Below are positions 15,018 to 23,376 of a DNA stretch of 33,322 nucleotides, in pieces (within the stretch, counting starts at the first letter, position 1; each line of letters opens with the position of its first letter). The DNA comes from Rhodocyclales bacterium. Lineage in GTDB: Bacteria; Pseudomonadota; Gammaproteobacteria; Burkholderiales; Rhodocyclaceae. The position numbers and the translations under genes are program-made. The notes below the pieces were generated by a model. That model was given only the letters and a program-made list of their open reading frames with translations, was not told the DNA's origin and made no database searches. Location: the NCBI GenBank assembly GCA_026399435.1, contig JAPLQX010000013.1:1-33322 (forward strand), in the 5' to 3' direction.

Positions 15018-16358
15018 ATGAAGTTCCTCAACTACTTTCGCGGCGAAACCTTTGCCCGCGGCATCCACCCGCCGCAGCACAAGGAGACGGCGACGATGCC
15101 GATCCGCCGCCTGCCGTTTGCGTCGCAGTTGATCGTACACCTGTCGCAGCAGGTCGGTCGTCCGGCCAAGCCGCTGGTGCGCGTCGGTCAGGAAGTGCTG
15201 CGCGGCCAGCCGATAGCCGCCGCCGACGGTTTCGTCTCGGTGCCGCATCACGCGCCGGTCAGCGGCGTGGTGGAGGCGATTCGCCTGCATCCGACCGCCA
15301 ACGGGCCATGGAGCGAGGCGATCATCATCCGCGCGCATCCGGGTTCGACCCAGGAAGTGCTGTGGCAACAGCCGCAGTATCTCCCGGCGCTCGATGCCGA
15401 CGAACTGATCGAGGCGGTGCAGGACACGGGGATCGTGGGCTTGGGCGGCGGCGTCTTTCCGACCCACGCCAAGCTCAAGGTGCCCAAGGAATGGCCGGTG
15501 GATACGCTGGTGGTCAACGGCTGCGAGTGCGAGCCGTATCTCACTTCCGATCACCGCATCATGGTCGAAAAGCCTGCGGACATCATTGCCGGCATCGGCA
15601 TCGTGCGCCAGCTGCTCGGCGGCCCGCGCGCGATCATCGGCATCGAGGACAACAAGATGGATGCGGTCGAGGCGATCCGCGCCTGCCTGCCGGACGACGG
15701 CACGATCAGCGTCGAGGCGGTGCCGACCAAGTATCCGCAGGGCGCCGGCGAGATGCTGATCAAGACGCTGGTCGGGCGCGAAGTGCCGCCCGATTCGCGG
15801 TCTTACCAGATCGGCGCCTATGTGCAGAACGTGGTCACGCTGGCCCAGATGGGCGCGCTGATGCCGCGGGGCCTCGGCTTCATCGAGCGCGTCATCACCG
15901 TGGTCGGCACGGCGGTGGAAAAGCCCGGCAACTACCTGGTGCCGATCGGCACGCCGCTGCGCTTCCTGCTCGATTGTGTCGGTGCCCGCGACGAGTTTCT
16001 CGAAGTCGTGTTCGGCGGCCCGATGATGGGGCAGGCCGTGGCCTCGCTCGACACGCCGATCACCAAGGGCGTCTCCGGCATCCTGGTGTTTCGCGGCCGC
16101 GAGGTTGCGGAGCGCACGATGCGCAAGACCTATCCGTGCATCAAGTGCGGCGAATGCGTCGAGTCCTGTCCGATGGGCCTCAATCCGTCGGCGCTGGGCA
16201 TGCTGGCGGCCAAGCGCCAATACGAACTGATGAGCGAGCGGTATTTCCTCGGCACCTGCTTCGAGTGCGGCAGCTGCAGCTACGTTTGCCCGGCCAACAT
16301 TCCCCTGGTGCAGCAGTTCCGCGTCGCCAAGCGGATCCTGCGCGAGAAGGCGGCATGA
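15018..16358 (+). CDS. rnfC: RnfC, NADH/ferredoxin-binding subunit of Rnf
   Basis: A 446-residue peripheral membrane subunit that exchanges electrons with NAD(H). GLGGGVFPTHAKL is the glycine-rich NADH-binding motif. NGCECEPYLTSDHR follows, and a SLBB-like segment lies around 240-330. Two 4Fe-4S motifs are at C374-CIKCGECVESCP and C414-CFECGSCSYVCP. The long Ala/Lys-rich tail of gammaproteobacterial RnfC (over 700 residues) is absent, as in anaerobic Firmicutes. It starts eight bases after nifJ, so the two are almost certainly cotranscribed; rnfD overlaps its stop. Confidence 0.95.
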   Translation: MKFLNYFRGETFARGIHPPQHKETATMPIRRLPFASQLIVHLSQQVGRPAKPLVRVGQEVLRGQPIAAADGFVSVPHHAPVSGVVEAIRLHPTANGPWSEAIIIRAHPGSTQEVLWQQPQYLPALDADELIEAVQDTGIVGLGGGVFPTHAKLKVPKEWPVDTLVVNGCECEPYLTSDHRIMVEKPADIIAGIGIVRQLLGGPRAIIGIEDNKMDAVEAIRACLPDDGTISVEAVPTKYPQGAGEMLIKTLVGREVPPDSRSYQIGAYVQNVVTLAQMGALMPRGLGFIERVITVVGTAVEKPGNYLVPIGTPLRFLLDCVGARDEFLEVVFGGPMMGQAVASLDTPITKGVSGILVFRGREVAERTMRKTYPCIKCGECVESCPMGLNPSALGMLAAKRQYELMSERYFLGTCFECGSCSYVCPANIPLVQQFRVAKRILREKAA

Positions 16359-17488
16359 GTACCCCCTTGCTCGAAATCATTTCGGCGCCGCATCTCAAGG
16401 GGTCGCGCAGTGTCGAGATGATCATGCGCCACGTGGTCTGGTCGCTGCTGCCGATCTGCGCCTTCTACGTTCTCCAGTACGGCATTTCGGCGCTGGCATC
16501 CATCATTGTCGTGACTGCGACCTGCCTCTACGCCGAGCGCGCCTTTGTCCGCACCGGTACGCAGGCGGGCAACCTCGGCGACTATTCCGCAGTGATCACC
16601 GGCCTGTTGCTGGCGCTGACGCTGCCGCCGGGCTTCCCGTTGTGGATGGGCGCGGTAGCCGGTCTGGTCGCGATCGCCCTGGGCAAGGCGCTGTTCGGCG
16701 GCATCGGCTTCAACGTTTTCAATCCGGCGCTGGTCGGTCGTGCTTTCGTCCAGGCAGCCTTTCCGACCTCCATTGCCACTTACACCCCGTCATTCCTCGG
16801 TGGCCGTTTCACCGAGTTCATTCCATCCTCGCTGGCCTGGCCGCTGATGACGCCGGCCGACGCCGCGCTGTGGCTCAAGCTGAAGAACCTCGATGCCCTG
16901 GCCGGCGCCACGCCGCTGGCGAAGTGGAAGTTCGACGGCGTGGTGGCGAATGCCGTCGAGCTGCTGACTTCGCTGTCCGGCCACATGGCGGTCGGTCCGG
17001 CGCCGGCCCTGGTCCTGCTCTGCGGGCTCTATCTCGCGGCGCGCCGCTTCATGGACTGGCGCATCCCGATCGCCATCCTCGGCAGCGCGGCACTGACCGC
17101 CTGGCTGCTGTATGCCATCGATCCCTCGCGCTACCCGAATCCCTTCTTCATGCTGTTCTCGGGCGGTCTGATCCTCGGCGCGGTGTACATGGCGACCGAC
17201 ATGGTGACCTCGCCGGTGACGCCCGCCGGCATGTGGGTCTATGGCGCGCTGATCGGCCTGCTGACCGTGGTGATCCGCTACTACAGCGGCCTGCCGGAAG
17301 GCGTCATGTATGCCATCCTGATTGCGAACGCCGCTTCGCCGCTGATCGAGAAAGTCACGCAGCCAGTCACCTTCGGCCGCGGCGTTCCGGGACGCAGCCG
17401 CGAGGGCACGCCGGGTTATGTGTCGCGCACCGATGCCAACGCTGCGATACCGAAGAAGCGCTTCCTGCGCAACAAGCCAAAGAAATGA
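16355..17488 (+). CDS. rnfD: RnfD, FMN-carrying membrane subunit
   Basis: A 377-residue NqrB/RnfD-family integral membrane protein with about nine or ten transmembrane segments. The covalent FMN site fits AGAT at residues 183-186 (Thr186), close to the position known in Vibrio RnfD. GFNVFNPALVGRAF and MATDMVTSPVTPAG are family signatures. It is part of the ion-translocating core. ATG at 16355 overlaps the rnfC stop in ATGA, indicating translational coupling. Confidence 0.95.
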   Translation: MSTPLLEIISAPHLKGSRSVEMIMRHVVWSLLPICAFYVLQYGISALASIIVVTATCLYAERAFVRTGTQAGNLGDYSAVITGLLLALTLPPGFPLWMGAVAGLVAIALGKALFGGIGFNVFNPALVGRAFVQAAFPTSIATYTPSFLGGRFTEFIPSSLAWPLMTPADAALWLKLKNLDALAGATPLAKWKFDGVVANAVELLTSLSGHMAVGPAPALVLLCGLYLAARRFMDWRIPIAILGSAALTAWLLYAIDPSRYPNPFFMLFSGGLILGAVYMATDMVTSPVTPAGMWVYGALIGLLTVVIRYYSGLPEGVMYAILIANAASPLIEKVTQPVTFGRGVPGRSREGTPGYVSRTDANAAIPKKRFLRNKPKK

Positions 17489-18225
17489 ATACGCCTCACA
17501 CCCACCACGCAGTTCTTCCAGCCGGCCGCCCTGCCCACGGGATACCGCCGCCGCAGGTCACGCCTACGACCGGGATGGTGCGCACTCTGGGCCTTGTCTC
17601 GGCCATCTGCGGCCTGATCATCGTCGGCGCCTACCAGAGCACCTACGACGCCGTCGCTGCCAACAAGCGCATCGCCACCGAGCGCGCGGTGTTCAAGGTG
17701 ATCCCGGCGGCCAAGTCGATCGCAGAATATGTGGCGCTGCCCACTGGCGGCGTCGAGCCAAGAGTCGGCGCTGGCGACATGGCGACTGTGCCGGGCGCGG
17801 TCAAGTTTTTCGCCGCCTATGACGAGAGCGGCAAGCTTGCCGGCATCGCCGCCGAAGGTGCGGCCAAGGGTTACGCCGACACGGTGCGTATCATGTTCGG
17901 CTACTCGCCGGGGTGCCAGTGCGTGGTCGGCATCGGTGTCGTCAACATGCGCGAAACGCCGGGCATCGGCGACAAGATCATCACCGACAAGGACTTCCTT
18001 GCCAACTTCAAGGCCCTCGATGCCAAACTCAGCGCCGATCTGTCGATGCTGGCGAACGCGGTCAAGACAGTCAAGCATGGCACCAAGGTCAACCCCTGGC
18101 AGATCGATGCCATCGCCGGCGCCACGATTACCTCGCGTGCCGTCGGCAAGGCCATCGACGATTCGGCGCAGGCGCTGCTGCCGCGCCTGGTTCCCAACCT
18201 CGACAAACTCGCGGGCAAATCATGA
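17485..18225 (+). CDS. rnfG: RnfG, FMN-carrying periplasmic subunit
   Basis: A 246-residue subunit with one N-terminal transmembrane helix (about 31-50) and an FMN-binding domain. The covalent FMN threonine is Thr214 in AGATITS. ETPGIGDKI (157-165) is the second family motif. Residues 93-101 (RVGAGDMAT) are encoded by the dispersed repeat, in the stretch between the membrane anchor and the FMN domain. CQC at 144-146 is unusual for the family. It overlaps the rnfD stop by ATGA. Confidence 0.94.
   Translation: MNTPHTHHAVLPAGRPAHGIPPPQVTPTTGMVRTLGLVSAICGLIIVGAYQSTYDAVAANKRIATERAVFKVIPAAKSIAEYVALPTGGVEPRVGAGDMATVPGAVKFFAAYDESGKLAGIAAEGAAKGYADTVRIMFGYSPGCQCVVGIGVVNMRETPGIGDKIITDKDFLANFKALDAKLSADLSMLANAVKTVKHGTKVNPWQIDAIAGATITSRAVGKAIDDSAQALLPRLVPNLDKLAGKS
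17760..17786 (+). repeat. dispersed 27-bp repeat, copy 4, inside rnfG
   Basis: Three mismatches in 27 from copies 2 and 5; the core at 17765-17784 reads TCGGCGCTGGCGACATGGCG. It encodes VGAGDMA, in the same frame as copy 3. It lies in a part of RnfG between recognisable domains. Confidence 0.8.
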
Positions 18226-18872
18226 ATCCGACTACGGCCAAGACATGGGATGAGTTCATGGAGGGCATCTGGCGCCAGAACCCGGTGTTCGTCATGGTGC
18301 TGGGCATGTGCCCGACCCTCGCGGTAACCGTTTCTGCGGTAAATGCCCTGTCGATGGGACTGGCAACCCTGTTTGTGCTGGTGTGTTCCTGCGGACTGGT
18401 GTCGATGATGCGCAAGGTCGTGCCGAAGGAGGTGCGTATCGCCGTCTACATCGTGATCATCGCCACCTTCGTCACGGTGGTTGATTACGCCATCCAGGCC
18501 ATCAGCCTGGCGCTCTACGACGCGCTGGGCGCCTTCATCCAGCTGATCGTGGTGAACTGCATCATTCTCGGCCGCGCCGAGGCGCACGCGGCGAAAAATC
18601 CGCCTGTGCCGGCGATGATCAATGCGACCGGGATGGGCATCGGCTTCATCATCGGCCTGTTCGCGCTTGGTGCGGTGCGCGAAATCCTCGGTGCCGGTGC
18701 GCTGTTCGGCGTTTCCCTGTTCGGCTCCAACTTCCAGCCCTGGGTGATCATGGTGCTGCCGCCCGGCGGCTTCTTCGTGCTCGGCGGCTGGCTGCTGCTG
18801 TTCTCCTGGGTCGAGCGCAGGAAGCGGCGCAAACAGTCAGGCAAACTCGGGGAGGCCACGCAAAATGCATGA
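18222..18872 (+). CDS. rnfE: RnfE, membrane subunit
   Basis: A 216-residue NqrD/RnfE-family membrane protein with six predicted helices. Family signatures: NPVFVMVLGMCPTLAVT near the N-terminus and VVNCIILGRAEAHA, where the conserved Cys (about residue 25 and 108) are thought to hold a 2Fe-2S cluster shared with RnfA in the membrane core. It ends with a basic tail. ATG at 18222 overlaps the rnfG stop. Confidence 0.95.
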   Translation: MNPTTAKTWDEFMEGIWRQNPVFVMVLGMCPTLAVTVSAVNALSMGLATLFVLVCSCGLVSMMRKVVPKEVRIAVYIVIIATFVTVVDYAIQAISLALYDALGAFIQLIVVNCIILGRAEAHAAKNPPVPAMINATGMGIGFIIGLFALGAVREILGAGALFGVSLFGSNFQPWVIMVLPPGGFFVLGGWLLLFSWVERRKRRKQSGKLGEATQNA

Positions 18873-19443
18873 GACCGCCTTCCAGATTTTCGTCAATGCG
18901 CTGCTCGCCAACAATTTCGTGCTGGCGATGTTCCTCGGCCTGTGTCCCTTCCTCGGCGTCTCGGGCAAGCTCGACACGGCGTTCCCGATGGGCGTGGCGA
19001 CCACTTTCGTGATGCTGGTGGCCTCGCTCTGCGCCTACGGCCTGAACCTGCTGCTGGGCTACTTCCATCTCGAATTCCTGCGCCTGATCTCCTACATCGT
19101 GATCATCGCCTCGTCGGTGCAACTGGTCGAAATGGTGTTGAAGAAATACAGCCCGGCACTGTTCCGCGCGCTCGGCATCTACCTGCCGCTGATCACCACC
19201 AACTGCGCCGTGCTCGGCGTTGCGCTGTTCCAGACGGCGCGCGAATACGACTTCGTCCAGTCCGTCACCTTCAGCGTCGGCGGCGGCGCCGGGTTCACCC
19301 TCGCGCTGGTGCTGATGGCCAGCGTGCGCGAGCGGCTGCAGCTGTCGAATGTTCCCGACCTGGCGCAGGGCACGGCCCTGTCGTTGATGCTGGCCGGGAT
19401 TCTGTCCTTGTCCTTCATGGGCTTCGCCGGTCTGGGTGGCTGA
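18865..19443 (+). CDS. rnfA: RnfA, membrane subunit
   Basis: A 192-residue NqrE/RnfA-family membrane protein with six predicted helices, the inverted-topology partner of RnfE. NNFVLAMFLGLCPFLGVS and ITTNCAVLGVALF carry the two conserved Cys matching those of RnfE. It begins eight bases before the end of rnfE. In Gammaproteobacteria rnfA is first in the operon; here it closes the CDGEA run. Confidence 0.95.
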   Translation: MHETAFQIFVNALLANNFVLAMFLGLCPFLGVSGKLDTAFPMGVATTFVMLVASLCAYGLNLLLGYFHLEFLRLISYIVIIASSVQLVEMVLKKYSPALFRALGIYLPLITTNCAVLGVALFQTAREYDFVQSVTFSVGGGAGFTLALVLMASVRERLQLSNVPDLAQGTALSLMLAGILSLSFMGFAGLGG

Positions 19444-19445
19444 TC

Positions 19446-19652
19446 ATGACCTACCTCGTCACCGTCGGCCTCATCTTTCTCATCATGCTCGCCGGCATCG
19501 CCGTCGAGCGCCTCTACCGGCGTTTCGCCGCCAGCAATCCGCAACTCGGGCCGTTTCGCGACACCAGCAAATGCGGCAGCTGCTCGGCCGGCAGCGGCTG
19601 CAGCGACACCCCCTGCGATGCCGATGCTGCAAGGCCGGCCGCGCCTCGCTGA
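19446..19652 (+). CDS. NqrM-like Cys-rich small membrane protein
   Basis: A 68-residue product: one N-terminal transmembrane helix (about 4-20), a basic stretch (ERLYRRF), then a Cys cluster, CGSCSAGSGCSDTPC (about 43-57). This layout matches NqrM (DUF539), which delivers iron to the Cys site between NqrD and NqrE in the Na+-NQR complex. RnfA/RnfE are homologues of those subunits, so the same maturation role for Rnf is a reasonable inference. It starts two bases after the rnfA stop. Confidence 0.75.
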   Translation: MTYLVTVGLIFLIMLAGIAVERLYRRFAASNPQLGPFRDTSKCGSCSAGSGCSDTPCDADAARPAAPR

Positions 19653-19676
19653 TCAATTTTTTCCGGAGTCAATGCC

Positions 19677-20534
19677 ATGCCGATATCGAAGCCGCCTGCA
19701 CCTCCTCCGTCGAGGACCTATTCCGCCATCCTCACGCAGTCGCACCGCATCACGCCGCCCGCCTCGCGCGAGGAGGTCCGGCATCTGGTTTTTCGCACCC
19801 ATGACCAGTCCTTCGACGGCGCGCTCGGCAATTGCATCCGGGTCCTCGCGCCCGGGCAGTTCGGCAATCCCCACCATGCTCGTCTCTACTCGATCATGGA
19901 TCTGGAGCGGCGCAGCGACGCCACCGAGTTTGCCATCTGCGTGCGCCGCTGCTCCTACATCGACGACTTCAACGGCGAGGAATACAAGGGCGTGGCGTCG
20001 AACTACCTCTGCGACATGCACCCGGACGACACCCTCCAGTTCGCCGGCCCGGTCGGCTATCCGTTTGTGATTCCCGACGACAAGACCGCCGACATCCTGA
20101 TGCTGGGCATGGGCACCGGCATTGCGCCCTTCCGCACACTGATACGCCGAATCTACGAAAAGATCGGCGGCTGGCAGGGCAGGGTGAGGCTGTTCTACGG
20201 CGCGAAGAGTCCGCTGGAAATGCTCTACATGAACGACGAGAACAACGACCTCGCGAATTACTTCGACCAGCCGACCTTCAAGGCCTTCCAGGCCGTCAGC
20301 CCGCGTCCCGCTTTCGACGCGCCGGTGGCGCTGGACCAGGCTCTGGAGCAGAATGCCGCGGAAGTCTGGGAAATGCTCAAGCGGCCGGGCACGCGGGTTT
20401 TCGTCGCCGGTACCGGTAACATGCTCGATACGATCGAGCAGGCCATGATCGCGCTGGCCGGTTCGGGCCGAAGCTGGGCGGCCGTGCAAAAGGAATTGAT
20501 CTCCAGCGGACGCTGGAGCGAAGTGTTGTACTAG
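19677..20534 (+). CDS. plant-type ferredoxin-NADP(+) reductase
   Basis: A 285-residue FAD enzyme. FAD motifs: RLYSIMD (R-x-Y-S) near residue 69 and the phosphate-binding VASNYLCD near 106. NADP motif GMGTGIAPFRTLIRR lies near 144, and FVAGTGNMLDTI in the C-terminal half. It ends in Tyr (WSEVLY), the residue that stacks on FAD in plant-type FNR. It resembles the FNR-like reductases of cyanobacteria more than bacterial FpR. Lying 24 bases after the NqrM-like gene, it may pass electrons between ferredoxin (from NifJ) and NADP(H). Confidence 0.87.
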   Translation: MPISKPPAPPPSRTYSAILTQSHRITPPASREEVRHLVFRTHDQSFDGALGNCIRVLAPGQFGNPHHARLYSIMDLERRSDATEFAICVRRCSYIDDFNGEEYKGVASNYLCDMHPDDTLQFAGPVGYPFVIPDDKTADILMLGMGTGIAPFRTLIRRIYEKIGGWQGRVRLFYGAKSPLEMLYMNDENNDLANYFDQPTFKAFQAVSPRPAFDAPVALDQALEQNAAEVWEMLKRPGTRVFVAGTGNMLDTIEQAMIALAGSGRSWAAVQKELISSGRWSEVLY

Positions 20535-20589
20535 AAACTGTTCGAAGTTTTTCTCGCAAGCCAAATCTTATATAGAGGGAGGATTTACC

Positions 20590-21429
20590 ATGGGAATGCT
20601 CGATTGGTTCAAAAGTATCGTTCGGGGGGAAGAGAGTGCGCCGGCGGCATCCCCGGCAGCAGGGGGGGGGCCAGACCAGAGTAGCGAACTGGCCGGCTTG
20701 AATTTCAAGACGGCGGTTGACGCCCACATGAAATGGAAGGTCCGCCTCGAAAGCTACATCAACGGCACCAGCGAGGAGCAACTGAAGGTCGAGGTGGTTT
20801 GCCGCGACGATCAATGTCCCCTCGGCAAGTGGATCTACGACAAGGGCGGTGAAAAGTTCGGCTTTTCCGAGACCTTCTTCGACATGAAGGCTCACCACGC
20901 GCTTTTCCATCGCTCTGCCGGCGGGGTTCTGGCGGCGGCGCAGTCAGGCGACAAGGCTGCCGCCCTCAAGCTGCTGCACGGTGGCGACTACGTCAAGGCC
21001 TCGGAGCGCGTCAAGATGCTGCTGGCCCGGATGTTCGTCATTGCCTCGGAAGGCACCGAGGCGATCGATTCCCACATCAAGTGGAAGTCGCGACTGCAGT
21101 CCTACATCAAGGGCGACAGCAAGGAAGATCTCAAGGCCGAAATCGTGTCCCGCGACGATCAATGCACTCTCGGCCACTGGATCAACGGCATCGGCGGCGA
21201 GCGTTTCGGCCAGATGCCGGTTTTCGCGGTCGTCAGGTCGCGTCACGCCAACTTTCATCGTTGCGCCGGCGAAGTGCTGGCCGTCGCCCAGCAGGGGGAC
21301 AAGGCCAGAGCCTTGCACATGCTGGAGGAAGGGGCCTACCCCGACGCCTCGGAGCAGGTGGCGGAGGCCATTGTTCACCTCTTCGAGCAACAGAAGATCA
21401 CGGCCGCGCAGCCGAAGACTGCTGCCTGA
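20590..21429 (+). CDS. tandem CZB (chemoreceptor zinc-binding) domain protein
   Basis: A 279-residue soluble protein made of two CZB domains and nothing else. Domain 1: H46, C76 in CRDDQCPLGKWI, H103 and H107 in HALFH. Domain 2: H162, C192 in SRDDQCTLGHWI, H219 and H223 in HANFH. Each set is the 3His/1Cys zinc site. CZB domains usually sit at the end of chemoreceptors or diguanylate cyclases and sense zinc or oxidants at the Cys-Zn centre; a stand-alone pair next to Rnf is unusual. The ribosome site GAGGGAGG precedes ATG 20590. The N-terminal linker (Gly25-27) is encoded by nine consecutive G. Role unknown. Confidence 0.85.
   Translation: MGMLDWFKSIVRGEESAPAASPAAGGGPDQSSELAGLNFKTAVDAHMKWKVRLESYINGTSEEQLKVEVVCRDDQCPLGKWIYDKGGEKFGFSETFFDMKAHHALFHRSAGGVLAAAQSGDKAAALKLLHGGDYVKASERVKMLLARMFVIASEGTEAIDSHIKWKSRLQSYIKGDSKEDLKAEIVSRDDQCTLGHWINGIGGERFGQMPVFAVVRSRHANFHRCAGEVLAVAQQGDKARALHMLEEGAYPDASEQVAEAIVHLFEQQKITAAQPKTAA
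20662..20670 (+). repeat. G9 homopolymer in the CZB-protein gene
   Basis: Nine consecutive G encode three Gly (residues 25-27) before the first CZB domain. A gain or loss of one base would truncate the protein early. It is the longest homopolymer I saw in the window. Confidence 0.9.
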
Positions 21430-21447
21430 CGCTTTTCCAATGCTGGC

Positions 21448-21479
21448 CGCATCCGTGCCCCGGGCATGGCACGGATGCG
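21448..21479 (+). terminator. 12-bp hairpin after the CZB-protein gene
   Basis: CGCATCCGTGCC and GGCACGGATGCG are perfectly complementary around an 8-base loop. It lies 19 bases after the stop codon. No T-tract follows, so termination is plausible but not certain. A second, smaller stem (GCCCGT-AATG-ACGGGC, 21535-21550) lies just before ald. Confidence 0.45.
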
Positions 21480-21595
21480 CAGCAGTGGAAGGTGATGGTC
21501 AGGGACATCCTCGCGTTCGGATGGATGCTTCAGCGCCCGTAATGACGGGCTGGTGCATACTTCGGCGAATTTCGTAGCACCACGAGGAGACGAAA

Positions 21596-22711
21596 GTGCG
21601 CATCGGCATTCCCGCCGAAATCAAGTCCGGCGAGTTCCGCGTCGGCCTGGTTCCCGCTTCGGTGCAGGATCTCTGCGCCGCCGGTCACGATGTCCTGGTA
21701 CAAACGGGCGCCGGGGCCCCGATCGGTTTCAGTGATGCCGACTACATGGCGATGGGTGCGCGCGTCGTAGCCAGCGCAGCAGAGGCCTGGGCGGCCGAAC
21801 TGGTGGTCAAGGTGAAGGAGCCGCAAGCGGCCGAGTTCGGCTTTCTGCGGCCGGAGCAGGTGCTATTCGCTTATCTGCATCTGGCCCCGGACTTGCGTCA
21901 GGCCGAAGCACTGCAGCGCGCCGGCTGCGTTGCCATCGCCTACGAAACGGTGACCGACCGCGACGGCCAACTGCCGCTGCTGGCACCGATGTCGGCGGTA
22001 GCCGGACGCATGGCCGTGCAGGTCGGCGCGCACTTCCTGGAGAAAACTCACGGTGGCCGCGGCATCCTGCTCGGCGGGGTGCCCGGTGTTGCGCCGGCGC
22101 GAGTCACCATACTCGGTGCCGGTACTGTGGGAGCAAATGCATTGCGCATGGCGGTGGGGCTCGGCGCCGAGGTGACGGTCATCGACCGCATTCAGAAGCG
22201 CCTCGACGCGCTGGACCGCGAGTATCACGGGCGTGTTCGCACGCTGATGGCAGACATGGCGGACATCGAGGAATCCGTGCGCCACGCCGATCTGGTGATC
22301 GGCGCCGTTTTGCAGCCGGGCGGTCATGCGCCGAAGCTGATCGATCGCGCCTTGCTGAAGAAGATGCAGCGCGGCGCGGTGATTGTCGATGTGGCCATAG
22401 ACCAGGGCGGCTGCTGCGAAACCTCGCACCCGACCACGCATGCCGATCCGGTTTTCGTCGAGGAAGGCGTGCTGCACTATTGCGTCGCCAACATGCCCGG
22501 CGCCGTGCCGCTGACCTCCACGCTGGCGCTGAGCAACGCCACCTTGCCCTACCTGCGCGCGCTGGCCGGAAAAGGCTGGAAGCAGGCGCTGCGGGACGAT
22601 CCCGGCCTCGCCGCCGGCCTCAACGTCTGCGCCGGGCAGATCACCCATCGCGCCGTGGCGGAGGCGCTCGGCAAGGGCTTCAAGCCACCGGCGGATTTTG
22701 TTGCGACGTGA
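21596..22711 (+). CDS. ald: alanine dehydrogenase
   Basis: A 371-residue NAD-dependent alanine dehydrogenase, interconverting L-alanine with pyruvate and ammonia. N-terminal [20 protein letters not shown] is the family signature. Catalytic Lys lies in VKVKEP (about 74), His in YLHLAPD (about 96), the NAD fold in [11 protein letters not shown], and the late signature in VDVAIDQGG with Asp near 270. The GTG start has AGGAG upstream. It could feed pyruvate to the PFOR nearby, but it is separated by a hairpin and probably has its own promoter. Confidence 0.95.
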   Translation: MRIGIPAEIKSGEFRVGLVPASVQDLCAAGHDVLVQTGAGAPIGFSDADYMAMGARVVASAAEAWAAELVVKVKEPQAAEFGFLRPEQVLFAYLHLAPDLRQAEALQRAGCVAIAYETVTDRDGQLPLLAPMSAVAGRMAVQVGAHFLEKTHGGRGILLGGVPGVAPARVTILGAGTVGANALRMAVGLGAEVTVIDRIQKRLDALDREYHGRVRTLMADMADIEESVRHADLVIGAVLQPGGHAPKLIDRALLKKMQRGAVIVDVAIDQGGCCETSHPTTHADPVFVEEGVLHYCVANMPGAVPLTSTLALSNATLPYLRALAGKGWKQALRDDPGLAAGLNVCAGQITHRAVAEALGKGFKPPADFVAT

Positions 22712-22890
22712 GCAGAGCAGCGAAAATCAAGGCTCCAACAGTCGCACGCAACGCTCAAGCCGGCGCCAGCCAGCTAACATTGAGCCGCGAACTCAGGCGA
22801 TATCTCGCAATGAGCCTTGGCTGGGGATGCCGCGCGTAGCAGCTATACTTTGCGCAGATGGCAATCTGACATCTGGAACCTGGAGAACGT

Positions 22891-23313
22891 ATGCCTGACT
22901 CGATTACCGGTGGTTGCTTGTGCGGAAAAATACGTTACACGGTGAGCCAACCGCTGCAGAACATCATTGCCTGTCATTGCACCCACTGCCAGAAAGCGTC
23001 CGGCGCCGGTGCGAGTTACAACGCTGTCGTCCCCGTCAGCGCGGTAAGCTTTACCTCCGGTCTGCCCAAGCTCTATGAGGATACCGCGCAGAGCGGAAAC
23101 ATCCTGAAGCGATTTTTCTGCGGCGACTGCGGCTCACCGATCTATAGCCAGAGAGAAAAGACGCCGGAGATGGTCGTGCTCAAGGTCGGCACCCTCGATG
23201 ACTCCGATGACATGAAACTGATCATGAATATCTGGACAAAAAGCGCCCGTCCATGGATGCACATAGATCCTGCAACGGAATGTCATCCCGAGAATCGGCC
23301 TGTCAAGTCGTAG
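22891..23313 (+). CDS. second GFA/CENP-V domain protein
   Basis: A 140-residue GFA-family protein with the full zinc set: GGCLCGKIRY (residues 7-16), ACHCTHCQKASG (about 27-38) and FFCGDCGSPIYSQ (about 74-86). The ribosome site CTGGAG precedes ATG 22891, and a good -10 (TATACT, 22844-22849) stands upstream without a clear -35. It is clearly diverged from the GFA gene at 4996. Substrate unknown. The rest of 22712-22890 shows no gene. Confidence 0.87.
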   Translation: MPDSITGGCLCGKIRYTVSQPLQNIIACHCTHCQKASGAGASYNAVVPVSAVSFTSGLPKLYEDTAQSGNILKRFFCGDCGSPIYSQREKTPEMVVLKVGTLDDSDDMKLIMNIWTKSARPWMHIDPATECHPENRPVKS

Positions 23314-23346
23314 CGGCTTTCAGCTTGCTGATTCCGAGACGTCGTT

Positions 23347-23362
23347 GCGGGTAGCCACCCGC
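23347..23362. terminator. hairpin between convergent genes
   Basis: GCGGGT-AGCC-ACCCGC forms a 6-bp perfect stem in the 63-base gap between the GFA gene (+) and emrB (-). It may terminate transcription from both sides, though there is no T-tract on either. Confidence 0.4.
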
Positions 23363-23376
23363 CGCTCCCGCCTTGG

